Part shown: piece after piece, positions 31,649 through 40,095 of the stretch
Layout: every line of letters begins with the position of its first letter
How positions within the stretch are numbered: position 1 is the first letter of the stretch
Source of the DNA: an uncultured Lachnospiraceae bacterium
GTDB taxonomy: Bacteria > Bacillota > Clostridia > Lachnospirales > Lachnospiraceae
NCBI GenBank assembly: GCA_934351835.1
Contig: CAKRJP010000006.1
Coordinates: 1 to 64,000, forward strand
DNA length: 64,000 bases
Direction: 5' to 3'
Notes under the pieces: generated by a model
What the model was told of the DNA's origin: nothing
Database searches by the model: none
What the model saw: the letters and a program-made list of their open reading frames with translations, nothing else
Translations under genes and position numbers: made by a program

Positions 31649-33115
31649 TTATAGTACACTCGGAATATTCAATGCAGATATTTTATAGGTATCATTACTA
31701 TATATAAATATCGCATCCATGGCTCCGTTTCCATCTTCCGTCTTCTCTTCCGAAGATCCATAATAGTAAATATAATCTTTGTGAGTATATCCGATTGTAT
31801 AATTATAACTCATCGTAGCTCTTACTCCATCCGGGGAATAATCTTCTCCGTCATATACCTGACACTCAAAATTATCAAATCTGATTGTATTCAAGGTATC
31901 CAACCCAGTACTGTTCAGCGCCGCCACCAGTGCATCGTAAGACTGTCTGCAGCTTTCTTTTGCTTCATCTGCAAACAGGTTCTCCACCTGACTGAAATCA
32001 TTTTTTGACATTGCTGCCTGATAAATCTTCTTTAACGCAGTCTGCATCTTACTCTCAATCGCAGTCTTTCCGTCATCACTCATAGAAAATGCTGTCACTG
32101 TCGTTGTCTCCGCACCTTCATATGCTGCAAATTCCCCTTTGTAAAGTTCGCACCACGGCATTGCCACCTGCAGAGAGTGCGTTCCCTCATAAACTTTAAC
32201 AGCATATGTATCCATCTTCGGATCTTCTGAATCTACTTTATTCGCATTCTCCAGTTTGACGCCATCCACAGCTACCGTCGCGCCCTTCGGCACGCTGATC
32301 TTATGTCCGTCATTGATCAATGATTCCGGTGATATCTTCCAGGTATCAAAAAACAGCATCCTTTTTTCTTTTTGCTTCTTAAGTTCAAGCTCTACTTCTT
32401 TTGACTTCTTACCATCCGTTATATATTTCACCAGATAATATTGATCTTTTTTACTGCTCTTTTCTTCTTCCAACGTTGCTTCATAGCTGATCACGCCATT
32501 ATCAAAAGAAGCATCCATTACAGATACAAAACTTGCTCTGTTCAACAGCTTACCTTCAGGTGCTTCCAGGAGATCAAACGCACGATTCCAGTTCGCCTCT
32601 TCATATGCCTGCATATACCGATCCACAATAGCCTCTGCACTGCTTTTTTCCACCCCGGTCTTATAAAATACTACTAATATCAATACTATGATGATCAGTT
32701 CTGTCAGCACAATATAACGTCTTCGTAATCTGTGCCCGGCACTCTTAGACTCGTCCTTCTTCGCCATCTTTTCATATTTCTTCCGCCCCGAATCGTCATC
32801 CAACTCTATATCATCATACTGTGACAAAAATGCATCATCCAGATCATCGTCGGACTCATCCCCAAAATCGTCATCCTGATCATCGTCAGACTCATCATCA
32901 AAACCGTCATCTTGATCATCGTCAGACTCATCATCCGTTTCATCTTTCCAATCATCGGACAGATTGTCTATCCGTTTCGTAATCTGCATTTCGTCTACAG
33001 CATCTTCTTCTGTGACTTCCGGCTCTTCTGTCCGATATTCATTTAAATCTGTTCCACATTCTTTGCAGAACTTTGCATCATCCGCATTCTCCGCTCCACA
33101 GCCTGGACAAAACAT
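31649..33115 (-). CDS. Zinc-ribbon membrane protein, TcaA/YvbJ-like
   Basis: A 488-residue protein. The start at 33115 has GAGGG 7 bases upstream and sits inside a promoter-defined transcript; an earlier in-frame ATG at 33145 lies next to the predicted transcription start. Residues 1-22 are a zinc ribbon (Cys3, 6, 17, 20). An acidic segment follows with tandem DDESDDDQDD-type repeats (about 50-95), then a Lys-rich stretch and one membrane helix near 145-165. The outside half has two TcaA-like domains (IVDRYMQAYEEANWNRAFDLL; LINDGHKISVPKGATVAVDGV). Such proteins are thought to sense or modify the envelope. A Gram-positive homologue, TcaA, affects glycopeptide response. It is paired with the YARHG gene. 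Confidence 0.75.
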   Translation of the reverse strand: MFCPGCGAENADDAKFCKECGTDLNEYRTEEPEVTEEDAVDEMQITKRIDNLSDDWKDETDDESDDDQDDGFDDESDDDQDDDFGDESDDDLDDAFLSQYDDIELDDDSGRKKYEKMAKKDESKSAGHRLRRRYIVLTELIIIVLILVVFYKTGVEKSSAEAIVDRYMQAYEEANWNRAFDLLEAPEGKLLNRASFVSVMDASFDNGVISYEATLEEEKSSKKDQYYLVKYITDGKKSKEVELELKKQKEKRMLFFDTWKISPESLINDGHKISVPKGATVAVDGVKLENANKVDSEDPKMDTYAVKVYEGTHSLQVAMPWCELYKGEFAAYEGAETTTVTAFSMSDDGKTAIESKMQTALKKIYQAAMSKNDFSQVENLFADEAKESCRQSYDALVAALNSTGLDTLNTIRFDNFECQVYDGEDYSPDGVRATMSYNYTIGYTHKDYIYYYGSSEEKTEDGNGAMDAIFIYSNDTYKISALNIPSVL

Positions 33116-33147
33116 ACACCGTCCCTCACTTTCATTGCTTTTCATTT

Positions 33148-33176
33148 ATTATATAAAAAACACCCTGTATTGTAAA
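33148..33176 (-). promoter_or_regulatory. Promoter of the zinc-ribbon/YARHG operon
   Basis: Minus strand -35 TTTACA (33171-33176), 17 bases, -10 TATAAT (33148-33153). The start of transcription near 33141 supports translation from 33115. Confidence 0.82.
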
Positions 33177-33195
33177 GAATATAACAGACATGGTT

Positions 33196-33236
33196 AAGGG
33201 CTATCGGATATTCTTCTGAATTATCTGATAGCCCTT
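33196..33236 (-). terminator. Strong hairpin upstream of the zinc-ribbon promoter
   Basis: AAGGGCTATC (33196-33205) and GATAGCCCTT (33227-33236), extended by GATA/TATC inside. There is no strong T-run, so it may be a terminator for the short unit at 33237-33452 or an insulator. Confidence 0.5.
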
Positions 33237-33260
33237 CTAATGAATGATCAAAAGTTTCAC
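33237..33260 (-). other. Seven-codon leader-like frame
   Basis: GTG-AAA-CTT-TTG-ATC-ATT-CAT-TAG (MKLLIIH), 7 bases after GGAGG and directly before the hairpin at 33196-33236. It lies within a transcript predicted from 33424-33452. It may be a leader peptide of an attenuator or a remnant of a lost gene. Confidence 0.3.
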
Positions 33261-33423
33261 TATATAACCTCCGTCTTCTCTATTCTATTGGTGTTAATTT
33301 AGTGTCCCATCGGACCGCCCTCCGTCTTCCAAGAATCGAATCACAATTACTTACTTTTTTCCTCCTAGAAATAAATTTTCTTTATCTTGTAATGCTTCGT
33401 TTCTTTTGTCTTTTGTTGATTTT

Positions 33424-33452
33424 ATAGTAATACTTTTCATCCTATATGTCAA
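33424..33452 (-). promoter_or_regulatory. Orphan promoter in the gene-free stretch before the zinc-ribbon gene
   Basis: Minus strand -35 TTGACA (33447-33452), 17 bases, -10 TACTAT (33424-33429). The transcript would carry AGGAGG at about 33365 with no good start codon nearby, then the seven-codon frame and hairpin. No full gene is found in this 400-base gap. Confidence 0.6.
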
Positions 33453-33479
33453 TAGTTTTTTGTCTTTATTTTTACACAA

Positions 33480-33511
33480 GCCTAATATTCAGAATATTCC
33501 GAACATTAGGC
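33480..33511 (-). terminator. Terminator after the beta-helix lipoprotein gene
   Basis: GCCTAAT (33480-33486) and ATTAGGC (33505-33511) with further A/T pairing inside, 8 bases beyond the stop. The minus-strand tail TTGTGT is weak. Confidence 0.6.
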
Positions 33512-33518
33512 GTTATTG

Positions 33519-35336
33519 TTATTCTAATTCTGATGGTTTTTCCACCTCATAATCAGACCAGTTACTTGTTTTTGATGCACCTGATACGTCAACGCTGTCA
33601 CTGTATTTTTCTACTATAACCGTATACTCGCTATCTCCTTTGACATATACCGTTCCATCTGTGCCTTTGATGGTAACGGTTTTTCCGGAAGCATCCTGTA
33701 TTGTTCCGGCGCATGACAGATTCGCAAGCGCGCTGTCTCCTGTCACCGTCCAGGTACTTCCTTTTTCTATATAGAAGTTACAGTATCCGTCTCCACCATC
33801 TCCAGCATAAGTTTCATCATCAATGACTGCTCCTGTCAGACTGCTGCCGTCCGTCATATAGAAATCCAGTTTGCTGATACTGTCCCAGATCACATCGCCC
33901 TGCATCTCCTGCTTAATCGCTGTAAAGTTAGTATCTGCTCCATTGCTTCCTGATTTTCCCCAACCACGCTGGTTATTATTCCCGGTACACCTTAAGAAAT
34001 AGTCATTTTCATCTGCATAAGTAATATCTACATTTGATAATATAAAGGTGGATTCCGTATTGGTCGTGTAGAACATTCCTCCATTTTTCGCGGTCAATGT
34101 TCCTCCATTCATCTCAAATGTACTGTTTCCTTCCTCGGAATCTCCGGACATACTCTGATACAAGATTACATTCCAGGAACAGTCATTCTGGTCATCATCT
34201 GGCATATTTCCTGTCAGATCAGAATTGAATAATCTCAGCGAATTTAATCCTTCAATACATACTGCTTCTGAATTGTTAGCAGTAAGCTCCGCAGAATCTA
34301 TCGCAATATCTGCAGTACAATATACTGCCGGAGATCCTGTTCCGTTTGAAGTATAAGTACCTCCGTCCACCACCATGGTTCCACCACCGCGGTCACTTCG
34401 GATTGCTGCCGAAGATTCACCTTTTGTTGTTACATCCATATCCCATGCATAAAGCGAACCGCCTCCTGCAACATGAATTCCTCCGGATGTGTCTTCGCTG
34501 GTGGAAATCTTGGTATTTGATGCATAGATAGTTCCTTTATTATAGGCAAATAATCCGGCTCCACCTCCCGCATTCGTATCAACTGTGCTGTCTTTGATGT
34601 ATGTTGTTCCATCCGTGTCCAGAAGTGCAGCACCTACACCATAGAAACTGGAACTGTCACCGCCCTTGCTGTCAGAAGATTTTCTGGTGATCGAATAATT
34701 ATCAAGAACCGCTGTCGCTCCGCTATACACATGAATTGCATTTTCGTCTGTTCCGGTAGAGCTGATGGTTTCTCCTTCTTTTTCCGTATCTTCTGTATAT
34801 TCCGTAGCCGCGTCATACTCTTCCGGTGCTTCGGACTGACCTCCGCCACCGCCCATCTGGCCGGAAACAATCTCAATCTCTGATGCATTACCTTTACTGT
34901 CCAGTGTAATCTCTACCGTATCCCCTTCGGAAATATCATCAAGAGAGGCATCTTCGCTTTCCTGACCTGCGTCATCCGGTTTCTGTCCATTATCGTCAGA
35001 ACCTTCCGGTTTCTCCGGCGGCTGCTCTCCATTTCCAGGACCTCCGCCCATAGATTTCTTCGTTACAACCGTGTCATCTGTTACTTTGATTGTCTGAGAT
35101 TCCCCAGTCAGCTCAATCATTGACGGTGTATCATCAGCGCCATCCGGCTTTTCTCCTGACGGCTGCTCGTCATTCATGGTTCCCACATCTATCGTGATAC
35201 TTCCGTCACTCACCTTTGTCACCTGACCATAAACGCTCTCTCCATCCTGACTACTGCTACTTGTTCCTGCGCATCCACTCATCAACATCGCTGACATTAC
35301 AGCGCCCATAAATACTGCTACGTGTTTATACTTCAT
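33519..35336 (-). CDS. Secreted right-handed beta-helix lipoprotein
   Basis: A 605-residue lipoprotein with lipobox LMSGC (Cys22). Residues 25-160 are an Asp/Glu/Pro/Gly-rich region. From about 200 to 560 short repeating strands with Thr, Asn and Gly turns (for example GVGAALLDTDGTTYIKDSTVDT, GGIHVAGGGSLYAWDMDV) form a right-handed beta-helix of the carbohydrate-binding or lyase-like kind, but no catalytic residues can be assigned. Its gene is immediately upstream (on the strand) of nothing else and directly downstream of the sensor kinase at 35444, so it is a likely target or partner of that system. A glycan-binding role is a guess. Confidence 0.7.
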   Translation of the reverse strand: MKYKHVAVFMGAVMSAMLMSGCAGTSSSSQDGESVYGQVTKVSDGSITIDVGTMNDEQPSGEKPDGADDTPSMIELTGESQTIKVTDDTVVTKKSMGGGPGNGEQPPEKPEGSDDNGQKPDDAGQESEDASLDDISEGDTVEITLDSKGNASEIEIVSGQMGGGGGQSEAPEEYDAATEYTEDTEKEGETISSTGTDENAIHVYSGATAVLDNYSITRKSSDSKGGDSSSFYGVGAALLDTDGTTYIKDSTVDTNAGGGAGLFAYNKGTIYASNTKISTSEDTSGGIHVAGGGSLYAWDMDVTTKGESSAAIRSDRGGGTMVVDGGTYTSNGTGSPAVYCTADIAIDSAELTANNSEAVCIEGLNSLRLFNSDLTGNMPDDDQNDCSWNVILYQSMSGDSEEGNSTFEMNGGTLTAKNGGMFYTTNTESTFILSNVDITYADENDYFLRCTGNNNQRGWGKSGSNGADTNFTAIKQEMQGDVIWDSISKLDFYMTDGSSLTGAVIDDETYAGDGGDGYCNFYIEKGSTWTVTGDSALANLSCAGTIQDASGKTVTIKGTDGTVYVKGDSEYTVIVEKYSDSVDVSGASKTSNWSDYEVEKPSELE

Positions 35337-35443
35337 ATTTTAAACTCCCTTCGTCTGTGTTTGTTTCTCTTGTTTGACTGTAGTATATCTTCCGTACCTT
35401 AAAAGAAGTTTAAAATAGCTGTGAGGAATGTGTGAAAATCCTT

Positions 35444-36679
35444 TTACGAAAATATGACCTTTATGGTCAGTGATTTCCCATCCGGTGACTCTGCTGTAAT
35501 TTTTCCTTTGTGCATCTGCACTACAGCCTGCGCAATCGACAAGCCAATTCCATATCCACCGGTTTCTTTATTTCTTGACGCATCTAATCTGTAAAATCGG
35601 TCAAATAAATGCGGCACCTGTTCCACATCTATTTCATCTACCGTATTAAATACTGTCAACATCTTCTGATTTCCTTTCTGTATTAATCGGAGAAAAATCT
35701 GCCCGCCTTCGTTTGTATATTTTACCGTATTATCTAATAGAATAGAAAGTAGCCTCTGAACATCCTTTGGACTTCCGGTCAGGCTGACCATCGGTTCAAT
35801 CTGGTATTCCAACTCTTTTCCTCCGGATATTGCAAGTGTCTGAAATGAAGTAACCATCTCCTGTATCATTTCCGACAATGGGAACTCCACCATCTGCACC
35901 TCTGTCTGCATTTCTTCCATCTTAGATAAATAAATGAGATCATTTGTCAGATCTTTTAAACGTAGCGTCTGTTGTCCGATGTCCCTGGTCCAGTCATTTT
36001 CTCCACATTCCATCTCCAATACTGCCACGTCTGCATCTATGATCGTAAGGGGTGTCTTTATCTCATGCCCTGCATCTGTTATGAAACGTTTTTGTTTCTC
36101 ATAGTTTTCTGCGAATGGTCTGACGATCCGTTTAGAGGCGAAAATCATAAGTAACAAGATTAACACTTCTCCGGCCACGGACACAATAATACTGATTGTC
36201 AGGAAATTCCGAAATACCATCAAGCTTCTTGCGCAGTCTAAAAATATAATGTATGTTTTTCCTTCTGTTTCATATTTCTTATATCGATAATCTGAGACAA
36301 ACCCGGCCTGTCCCTCTTTTGCATCTGCTTTTCTACCATAAGATTCTGCCACCTGCTCGTCCACTACCGTAAACTTTCCAGTTTCTATATAAGAAACATT
36401 ACCCTCTGCATCCACTTCTACGCAAAAATACCTTTCCCCATCCATTCCTGCCGGATTTGCGCTGTCTGGTTTTCTGTCTTCCTGATTTTCGCCACCTTGC
36501 TCATTCGTATCCTGTTTTACACCATTCTGATGTTCTGACAAAATATCCAAACTTGTGTCCGTCTCGTGGATCACATTCTGATAATTCATCATGTTAATCA
36601 CAAGTACCATGACTGCCAGAACAATTCCCGCAGATATCGTTGCTAATACTGTAAATTTTATCCGAAGTTTCTTAATCAT
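35444..36679 (-). CDS. Sensor histidine kinase
   Basis: A 411-residue kinase. Two membrane helices (about 12-30 and 160-180) flank a 120-residue outside domain rich in Glu, Asp and Asn with no known fold. The cytoplasmic part has HisKA with FITDAGHEIKTPLTII (phospho-acceptor His205), the N box SILLDNTVKYTNEGG and the G box GGYGIGLSIAQAVVQMH. It overlaps the stop of the response regulator gene by 8 bases. Its natural partner is frameshifted in this sequence, so the kinase may be unpaired here. The neighbouring beta-helix lipoprotein suggests an envelope or carbohydrate signal. Confidence 0.88.
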   Translation of the reverse strand: MIKKLRIKFTVLATISAGIVLAVMVLVINMMNYQNVIHETDTSLDILSEHQNGVKQDTNEQGGENQEDRKPDSANPAGMDGERYFCVEVDAEGNVSYIETGKFTVVDEQVAESYGRKADAKEGQAGFVSDYRYKKYETEGKTYIIFLDCARSLMVFRNFLTISIIVSVAGEVLILLLMIFASKRIVRPFAENYEKQKRFITDAGHEIKTPLTIIDADVAVLEMECGENDWTRDIGQQTLRLKDLTNDLIYLSKMEEMQTEVQMVEFPLSEMIQEMVTSFQTLAISGGKELEYQIEPMVSLTGSPKDVQRLLSILLDNTVKYTNEGGQIFLRLIQKGNQKMLTVFNTVDEIDVEQVPHLFDRFYRLDASRNKETGGYGIGLSIAQAVVQMHKGKITAESPDGKSLTIKVIFS

Positions 36680-37348
36680 CCTGAACCTCCAGGAAATATC
36701 CCGTTTTTCTCTTGATTTTTATCTTTACATTTGATTGTAAACTTTCCAATTTCTTTCGCAAATACGAAATATACACCCACACAACGCTGATATCCGCTTC
36801 GCCATCATATCCCCATATTTTTTCAAATAGTTGCTCCGTCGTTACCAACTGCTTTGGATGTACCATCAGCATTTCCATAATCTGAAATTCTTTGTTGGTC
36901 AAGTCAAAACTTCCACCCGCAGATGCCAGTTTGTGATCCACCTGATTTAAAGTAATATTTCCAACCTTCAGAACCGTATCTGCCACCTGCGCCTGACTCC
37001 TTGTCATCGCCCGTATCCTTGCCAGTAACTCCTTCACCGCAAATGGTTTTGTCAGGTAATCATTCGCACCACTGTCCAGTCCCATCACTTTGTCATCCAC
37101 TTCTGATTTTGCCGTGAGCATCAGAACCGGTGTCAGATCATTTCTGTTGCGGATGGTCTTCAACACCTCAAATCCATCCAGTTCGGGTAACATTACATCC
37201 AGTATCACGCCCTCGTAACTTCCGTTTTCCAAATATTCCAACGCAGATTTCCCATCAAAAACGGCATCCCAGAGTATCCACTTTTTTCTAATATAGTGGT
37301 CAACGCTCTGACCAATGATTTTTCATCTTCTACTATTAACAACCTCAT
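36672..37348 (-). pseudogene. OmpR-family response regulator, frameshifted
   Basis: The start at 37348 follows GGGAGG by 9 bases and gives MRLLIVEDEKSLVRALTTILEKSGYS; the frame then leaves the family. From about 37268 on, another frame continues DAVFDGKSALEYLENGSYEG, then VILDVMLPELDGFEVLK with the phospho-acceptor Asp, YLTKPFAVKELLAR, and the winged helix (LTNKEFQIMEMLM, VVWVYISYLRKKLE). One missing base in the TCTGGG-GATG stretch (37268-37273) explains the break; with it restored the protein would be about 225 residues. Either a real recent mutation or a sequence error. Its kinase is intact. Confidence 0.85.
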
Positions 37349-37461
37349 AGCCTGCATCCTCCCATTCGCTACTTGAGAATAATTCACTCACAGTCTACAT
37401 TACTTTTGTGTATAATATGTGATAGAAATAGTTTTTCGAAAGACGAGGTGATGTTTTTATT

Positions 37462-38244
37462 ATGTCTCTAGAAATTATCCGCGGGATTGCCATTCCATTT
37501 CTTGGAACAACTCTCGGAGCAACTTGTGTACTGTTTATGAAAAAAGAATTACCTTCTGCAATTCAGAAAGCACTGACCGGATTCGCCGCCGGAGTTATGA
37601 TGGCCGCTTCCATCTGGAGCCTTTTGATTCCCGCACTGGAAGAATCCAATTCTTATGGCAAACTTTCTTTTCTTCCGGCCGCAGTTGGATTCTGGCTTGG
37701 CATCTTATTTTTGCTACTTTTAGATCACCTGATCCCTCATTTACATGTCAGCAGCAATGACGAAGAGGGACCTCATGTCAGCCTGAAACGTACTACAAAA
37801 ATGGTACTGGCTGTCACACTCCACAACATTCCGGAAGGAATGGCTGTCGGCGTTGTATATGCAGGATTTCTCGCAGGAACCTATGATATTACTGCCCTAC
37901 AGGCACTCAGCCTTTCACTTGGAATTGGTATTCAGAATTTCCCGGAAGGCGCAATCATCTCCATGCCGTTACACGCAGAAGGCATGAGTAAAAAGAGGGC
38001 TTGCATCTACGGAATCTTATCCGGTATCACAGAGCCGATCGGTGCACTCCTCACCATTATGGCCATAGACTTTATACTTCCGGCGCTTCCTTATTTCTTA
38101 AGTTTTGCAGCCGGAGCCATGGTCTACGTAATCGTGGAAGAATTAATCCCTGAAATGGCTCAGGGTCACCACTCGAACATTGCGACATTACTGTTTGCTT
38201 TTGGGTTTACATTAATGATGATCTTAGATGTAGCACTGGGGTAA
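37462..38244 (+). CDS. ZIP-family metal transporter
   Basis: A 260-residue membrane protein of the ZIP (ZupT) family with about eight helices. The conserved TM4 and TM5 metal sites are seen in AVTLHNIPEGMAVGVVYAGF (HNIPEG) and LGIGIQNFPEGAIISMPLHAEG (QNFPEG). It probably takes up zinc, iron or manganese. A His-containing loop between helices 3 and 4 (HLIPHLHVSSND) may bind metal. GAGGTG lies 12 bases from the start. TATAAT at 37411-37416 may be its -10 element, but no clear -35 is seen. It is divergent from the two-component genes and ends at a palindromic hairpin. Confidence 0.9.
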   Translation: MSLEIIRGIAIPFLGTTLGATCVLFMKKELPSAIQKALTGFAAGVMMAASIWSLLIPALEESNSYGKLSFLPAAVGFWLGILFLLLLDHLIPHLHVSSNDEEGPHVSLKRTTKMVLAVTLHNIPEGMAVGVVYAGFLAGTYDITALQALSLSLGIGIQNFPEGAIISMPLHAEGMSKKRACIYGILSGITEPIGALLTIMAIDFILPALPYFLSFAAGAMVYVIVEELIPEMAQGHHSNIATLLFAFGFTLMMILDVALG

Positions 38245-38283
38245 TACTTTTTCTAAACACTAACTTTAATCTAATATTATTAT

Positions 38284-38336
38284 ATAATACCTGCGGATCT
38301 CGCAAGTGCACAGCACAGGCAAGCCGCAGGTATTAT
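38284..38336. terminator. Hairpin between converging genes
   Basis: ATAATACCTGCGG and CCGCAGGTATTAT arms form a 13-base perfect stem with a long loop. It lies between the ZIP transporter and the ArsC/Spx-like gene. No T-run follows on either side, so its termination activity is uncertain. Confidence 0.55.
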
Positions 38337-38361
38337 AATGGATAATTGTTACCCACAAACG

Positions 38362-38712
38362 CTATTTTATCAGTTCTTCCCATTCCTTCTCGCGGAAACC
38401 AGGAAATGCTTTTTCTTCTGTCACTAAAATCGGGCGTTTCACCAACATTCCGTCGGTTGCCAAAAGCTCAAACTGCTCTTCTTCGCTCATATCCGGCAGT
38501 CTGTCTTTTAATTTCATTTCTTTATACAGCATTCCACTGGTATTAAAAAAACGTTTTAACGGCAACCCGCTCTTCTTATGCCACTCTTTCAGCTCTTCCG
38601 CACTTGGATTTTCTTCCTTTATATCTCTTGCCTCATACTCCACACCTTTCTCATCTAACCATTTCTTTGCTTTCTGACAAGTAGAACATTTTGGATACCA
38701 TACTAATAACAT
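38362..38712 (-). CDS. ArsC/Spx-family thioredoxin-fold protein
   Basis: A 116-residue protein of the ArsC/Spx/MgsR family. WYPKCSTCQKAKKWLDEKG holds a C-x2-C pair (Cys9, Cys12), followed by RDIKEENPSAEELKEWHKKSG, LKRFFNTSGMLYKEM and LVKRPILVTEEKAFPGF, the standard order for the family. The CSTC motif is closer to the redox switch of Spx-like proteins than to the single catalytic Cys of plasmid ArsC, so it may be a redox regulator or a glutaredoxin-linked arsenate reductase; the sequence does not decide. GGGAG precedes the start. It is followed by an Rpn gene on the same strand. Confidence 0.85.
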   Translation of the reverse strand: MLLVWYPKCSTCQKAKKWLDEKGVEYEARDIKEENPSAEELKEWHKKSGLPLKRFFNTSGMLYKEMKLKDRLPDMSEEEQFELLATDGMLVKRPILVTEEKAFPGFREKEWEELIK

Positions 38713-38742
38713 TGATTTTTCTCCCTTCGTGATTTAATTTCT

Positions 38743-39696
38743 TTATAAGTCAAACTCTTCCAGTAATTCTTCTCGGTATTGGACATCTGTAGCTACTTTC
38801 ATAATTTCATTTTCCCGTCCATTTATCGACAATAATTCAATCAATTTTGCTAATCGTTCTTCTCCTAATCGCAGCCCCTCTTTTCTGCCTTCTTTTCTCC
38901 CTCGTCTCTCGGCGCTCACCATCTGTGAATTATAATCCTTTAAGGATTTTTCCCGGTATTCATATTCCAGTCGTTTCTTTTCATCCGCACTCAGATTTTT
39001 CAAAAGTTCATATGCCTCTCCGATATACTCGTCTTTTTCTGCCATCTCTTCAAAATCCTCCTTGCTCTTCCCATTCAAGAATCGCATCCAGCGGATCAGT
39101 CCCGATTCATTCTGATCCTCCTGCGGCAGTTTAGATAACTCTAAGATATGTAATTCCATAAGATCACTGTAGACTTTTCCGGTATTAAAATCATACAGCC
39201 CAACCTTGTGGTAACATTCTTTGTCATCAAGAAAATGTGCAAAATCGAGAATACTTACATGAATACAGCGTTTCAAGACGTCATAGGATTCTCCCTTCTC
39301 AATCTGATCCACATACATCTTTGACCAGTAAAATAATAATCTCTGTGTCCAGAACTCAAACGGTACTACCTGCATCTCAAAATCTATCTTGGTACCATCT
39401 TTCATTTTCACCAACACATCTAAGATTCCATACTTGCTATCCGGATATTCCTGCCGCAAAATTGTCGGAAGTAATTTTGTACTTTCAATATCTTCCGGGG
39501 ATTTTCCAAGCAATGCCGCAATGATTCCTTTTCTGACCTTTGCACTCTGCATTAATTCCTTAAAACAAAAATCCACCTTAGGACTCATAAGGAACTCATC
39601 CTGCTTCTCAGTTGAATCATTCAGCTTCTCCACATTCATGTTTCTTACATTCTTTTCAATTCTCTCTGGGAATTTTTCTGGGTTAAAATATGCCAT
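38743..39696 (-). CDS. Rpn-family recombination-promoting nuclease (PD-(D/E)XK)
   Basis: A 317-residue protein. The ATG at 39696 is 7 bases from AAAGGAG; the ATG two codons earlier is too close. Residues 20-60 (LMSPKVDFCFKELM) and YGILDVLVKMKDGTKIDFEMQ show the PD-(D/E)XK core, with Asp and Glu-x-Gln. RLLFYWSKMYVDQIEKGE is the next family block. The C-terminal part has a Lys/Arg-rich linker (RRGRKEGRKEG) and the repeat GEERLAKLIELLS..GRENEIMKVATDVQYREELLEEFDL, matched by the short gene at 18570. These proteins raise RecA-independent recombination in E. coli and are multi-copy and mobile-like in Lachnospiraceae. Confidence 0.85.
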   Translation of the reverse strand: MAYFNPEKFPERIEKNVRNMNVEKLNDSTEKQDEFLMSPKVDFCFKELMQSAKVRKGIIAALLGKSPEDIESTKLLPTILRQEYPDSKYGILDVLVKMKDGTKIDFEMQVVPFEFWTQRLLFYWSKMYVDQIEKGESYDVLKRCIHVSILDFAHFLDDKECYHKVGLYDFNTGKVYSDLMELHILELSKLPQEDQNESGLIRWMRFLNGKSKEDFEEMAEKDEYIGEAYELLKNLSADEKKRLEYEYREKSLKDYNSQMVSAERRGRKEGRKEGLRLGEERLAKLIELLSINGRENEIMKVATDVQYREELLEEFDL

Positions 39697-40095
39697 ATGC
39701 ATTCTCCTTTCTGTGATATAAAAACTACAAAAAGAAGAATTCTTTACGATTATTTTAGCATAGACTTTTTCACGCGAAAAGCTATGAAATGTATTTAAAC
39801 ATACGAAACATATAATACCATTATAAATTCTTTGCTCTCTGTAGCTTTATATCTTTCGTTGTTTACTTCGGTTCTTTTCTATCTTCTGGTACTCGCTTGA
39901 TCTTAAGCTTCCGAAAATGAGAAACCTGTTTGGTTATTAGATACTGTTTGCAGATATACCGAATATTATCTGCGTGGTCTCAGAATAACAGATAGCATTA
40001 TCATTTGCAATACTTGAAAATATAAAATCATTCGACATTTTTCGACATAGGAATAGGCACACTGCCGAAACAGTGTGCCTTGAAATAAGAAATTA
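39697..40095. other. Intergenic region with one unassigned reading frame
   Basis: A 399-base gap. On the minus strand at about 39850-39980 a short frame reads DHADNIRYICKQYLITKQ and ends ..RVPEDRKEPK, with no start codon or ribosome site and no family I recognise; it may be a remnant. The other notable element is the hairpin at 40055-40080. Confidence 0.3.
40055..40080 (-). terminator. Terminator of the two-gene membrane operon
   Basis: AGGCACACTG (40055-40064) and CAGTGTGCCT (40071-40080) with a CCGAAA loop, 16 bases past the last gene. The tail is ATTCCTATG, so termination may be partial. Confidence 0.65.

Noticed and set aside
32800..32950. CRISPR or VNTR in the zinc-ribbon gene
   Set aside because: The repeats are in frame and encode acidic protein repeats.
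33196..33236. Terminator of the beta-helix lipoprotein gene
   Set aside because: It lies about 280 bases past that gene, beyond another hairpin (33480-33511) and a promoter, so it belongs to another unit.
38362..38712. Arsenic resistance operon
   Set aside because: A single ArsC/Spx-like gene with a CxxC pair, no arsR, arsB or acr3 beside it.
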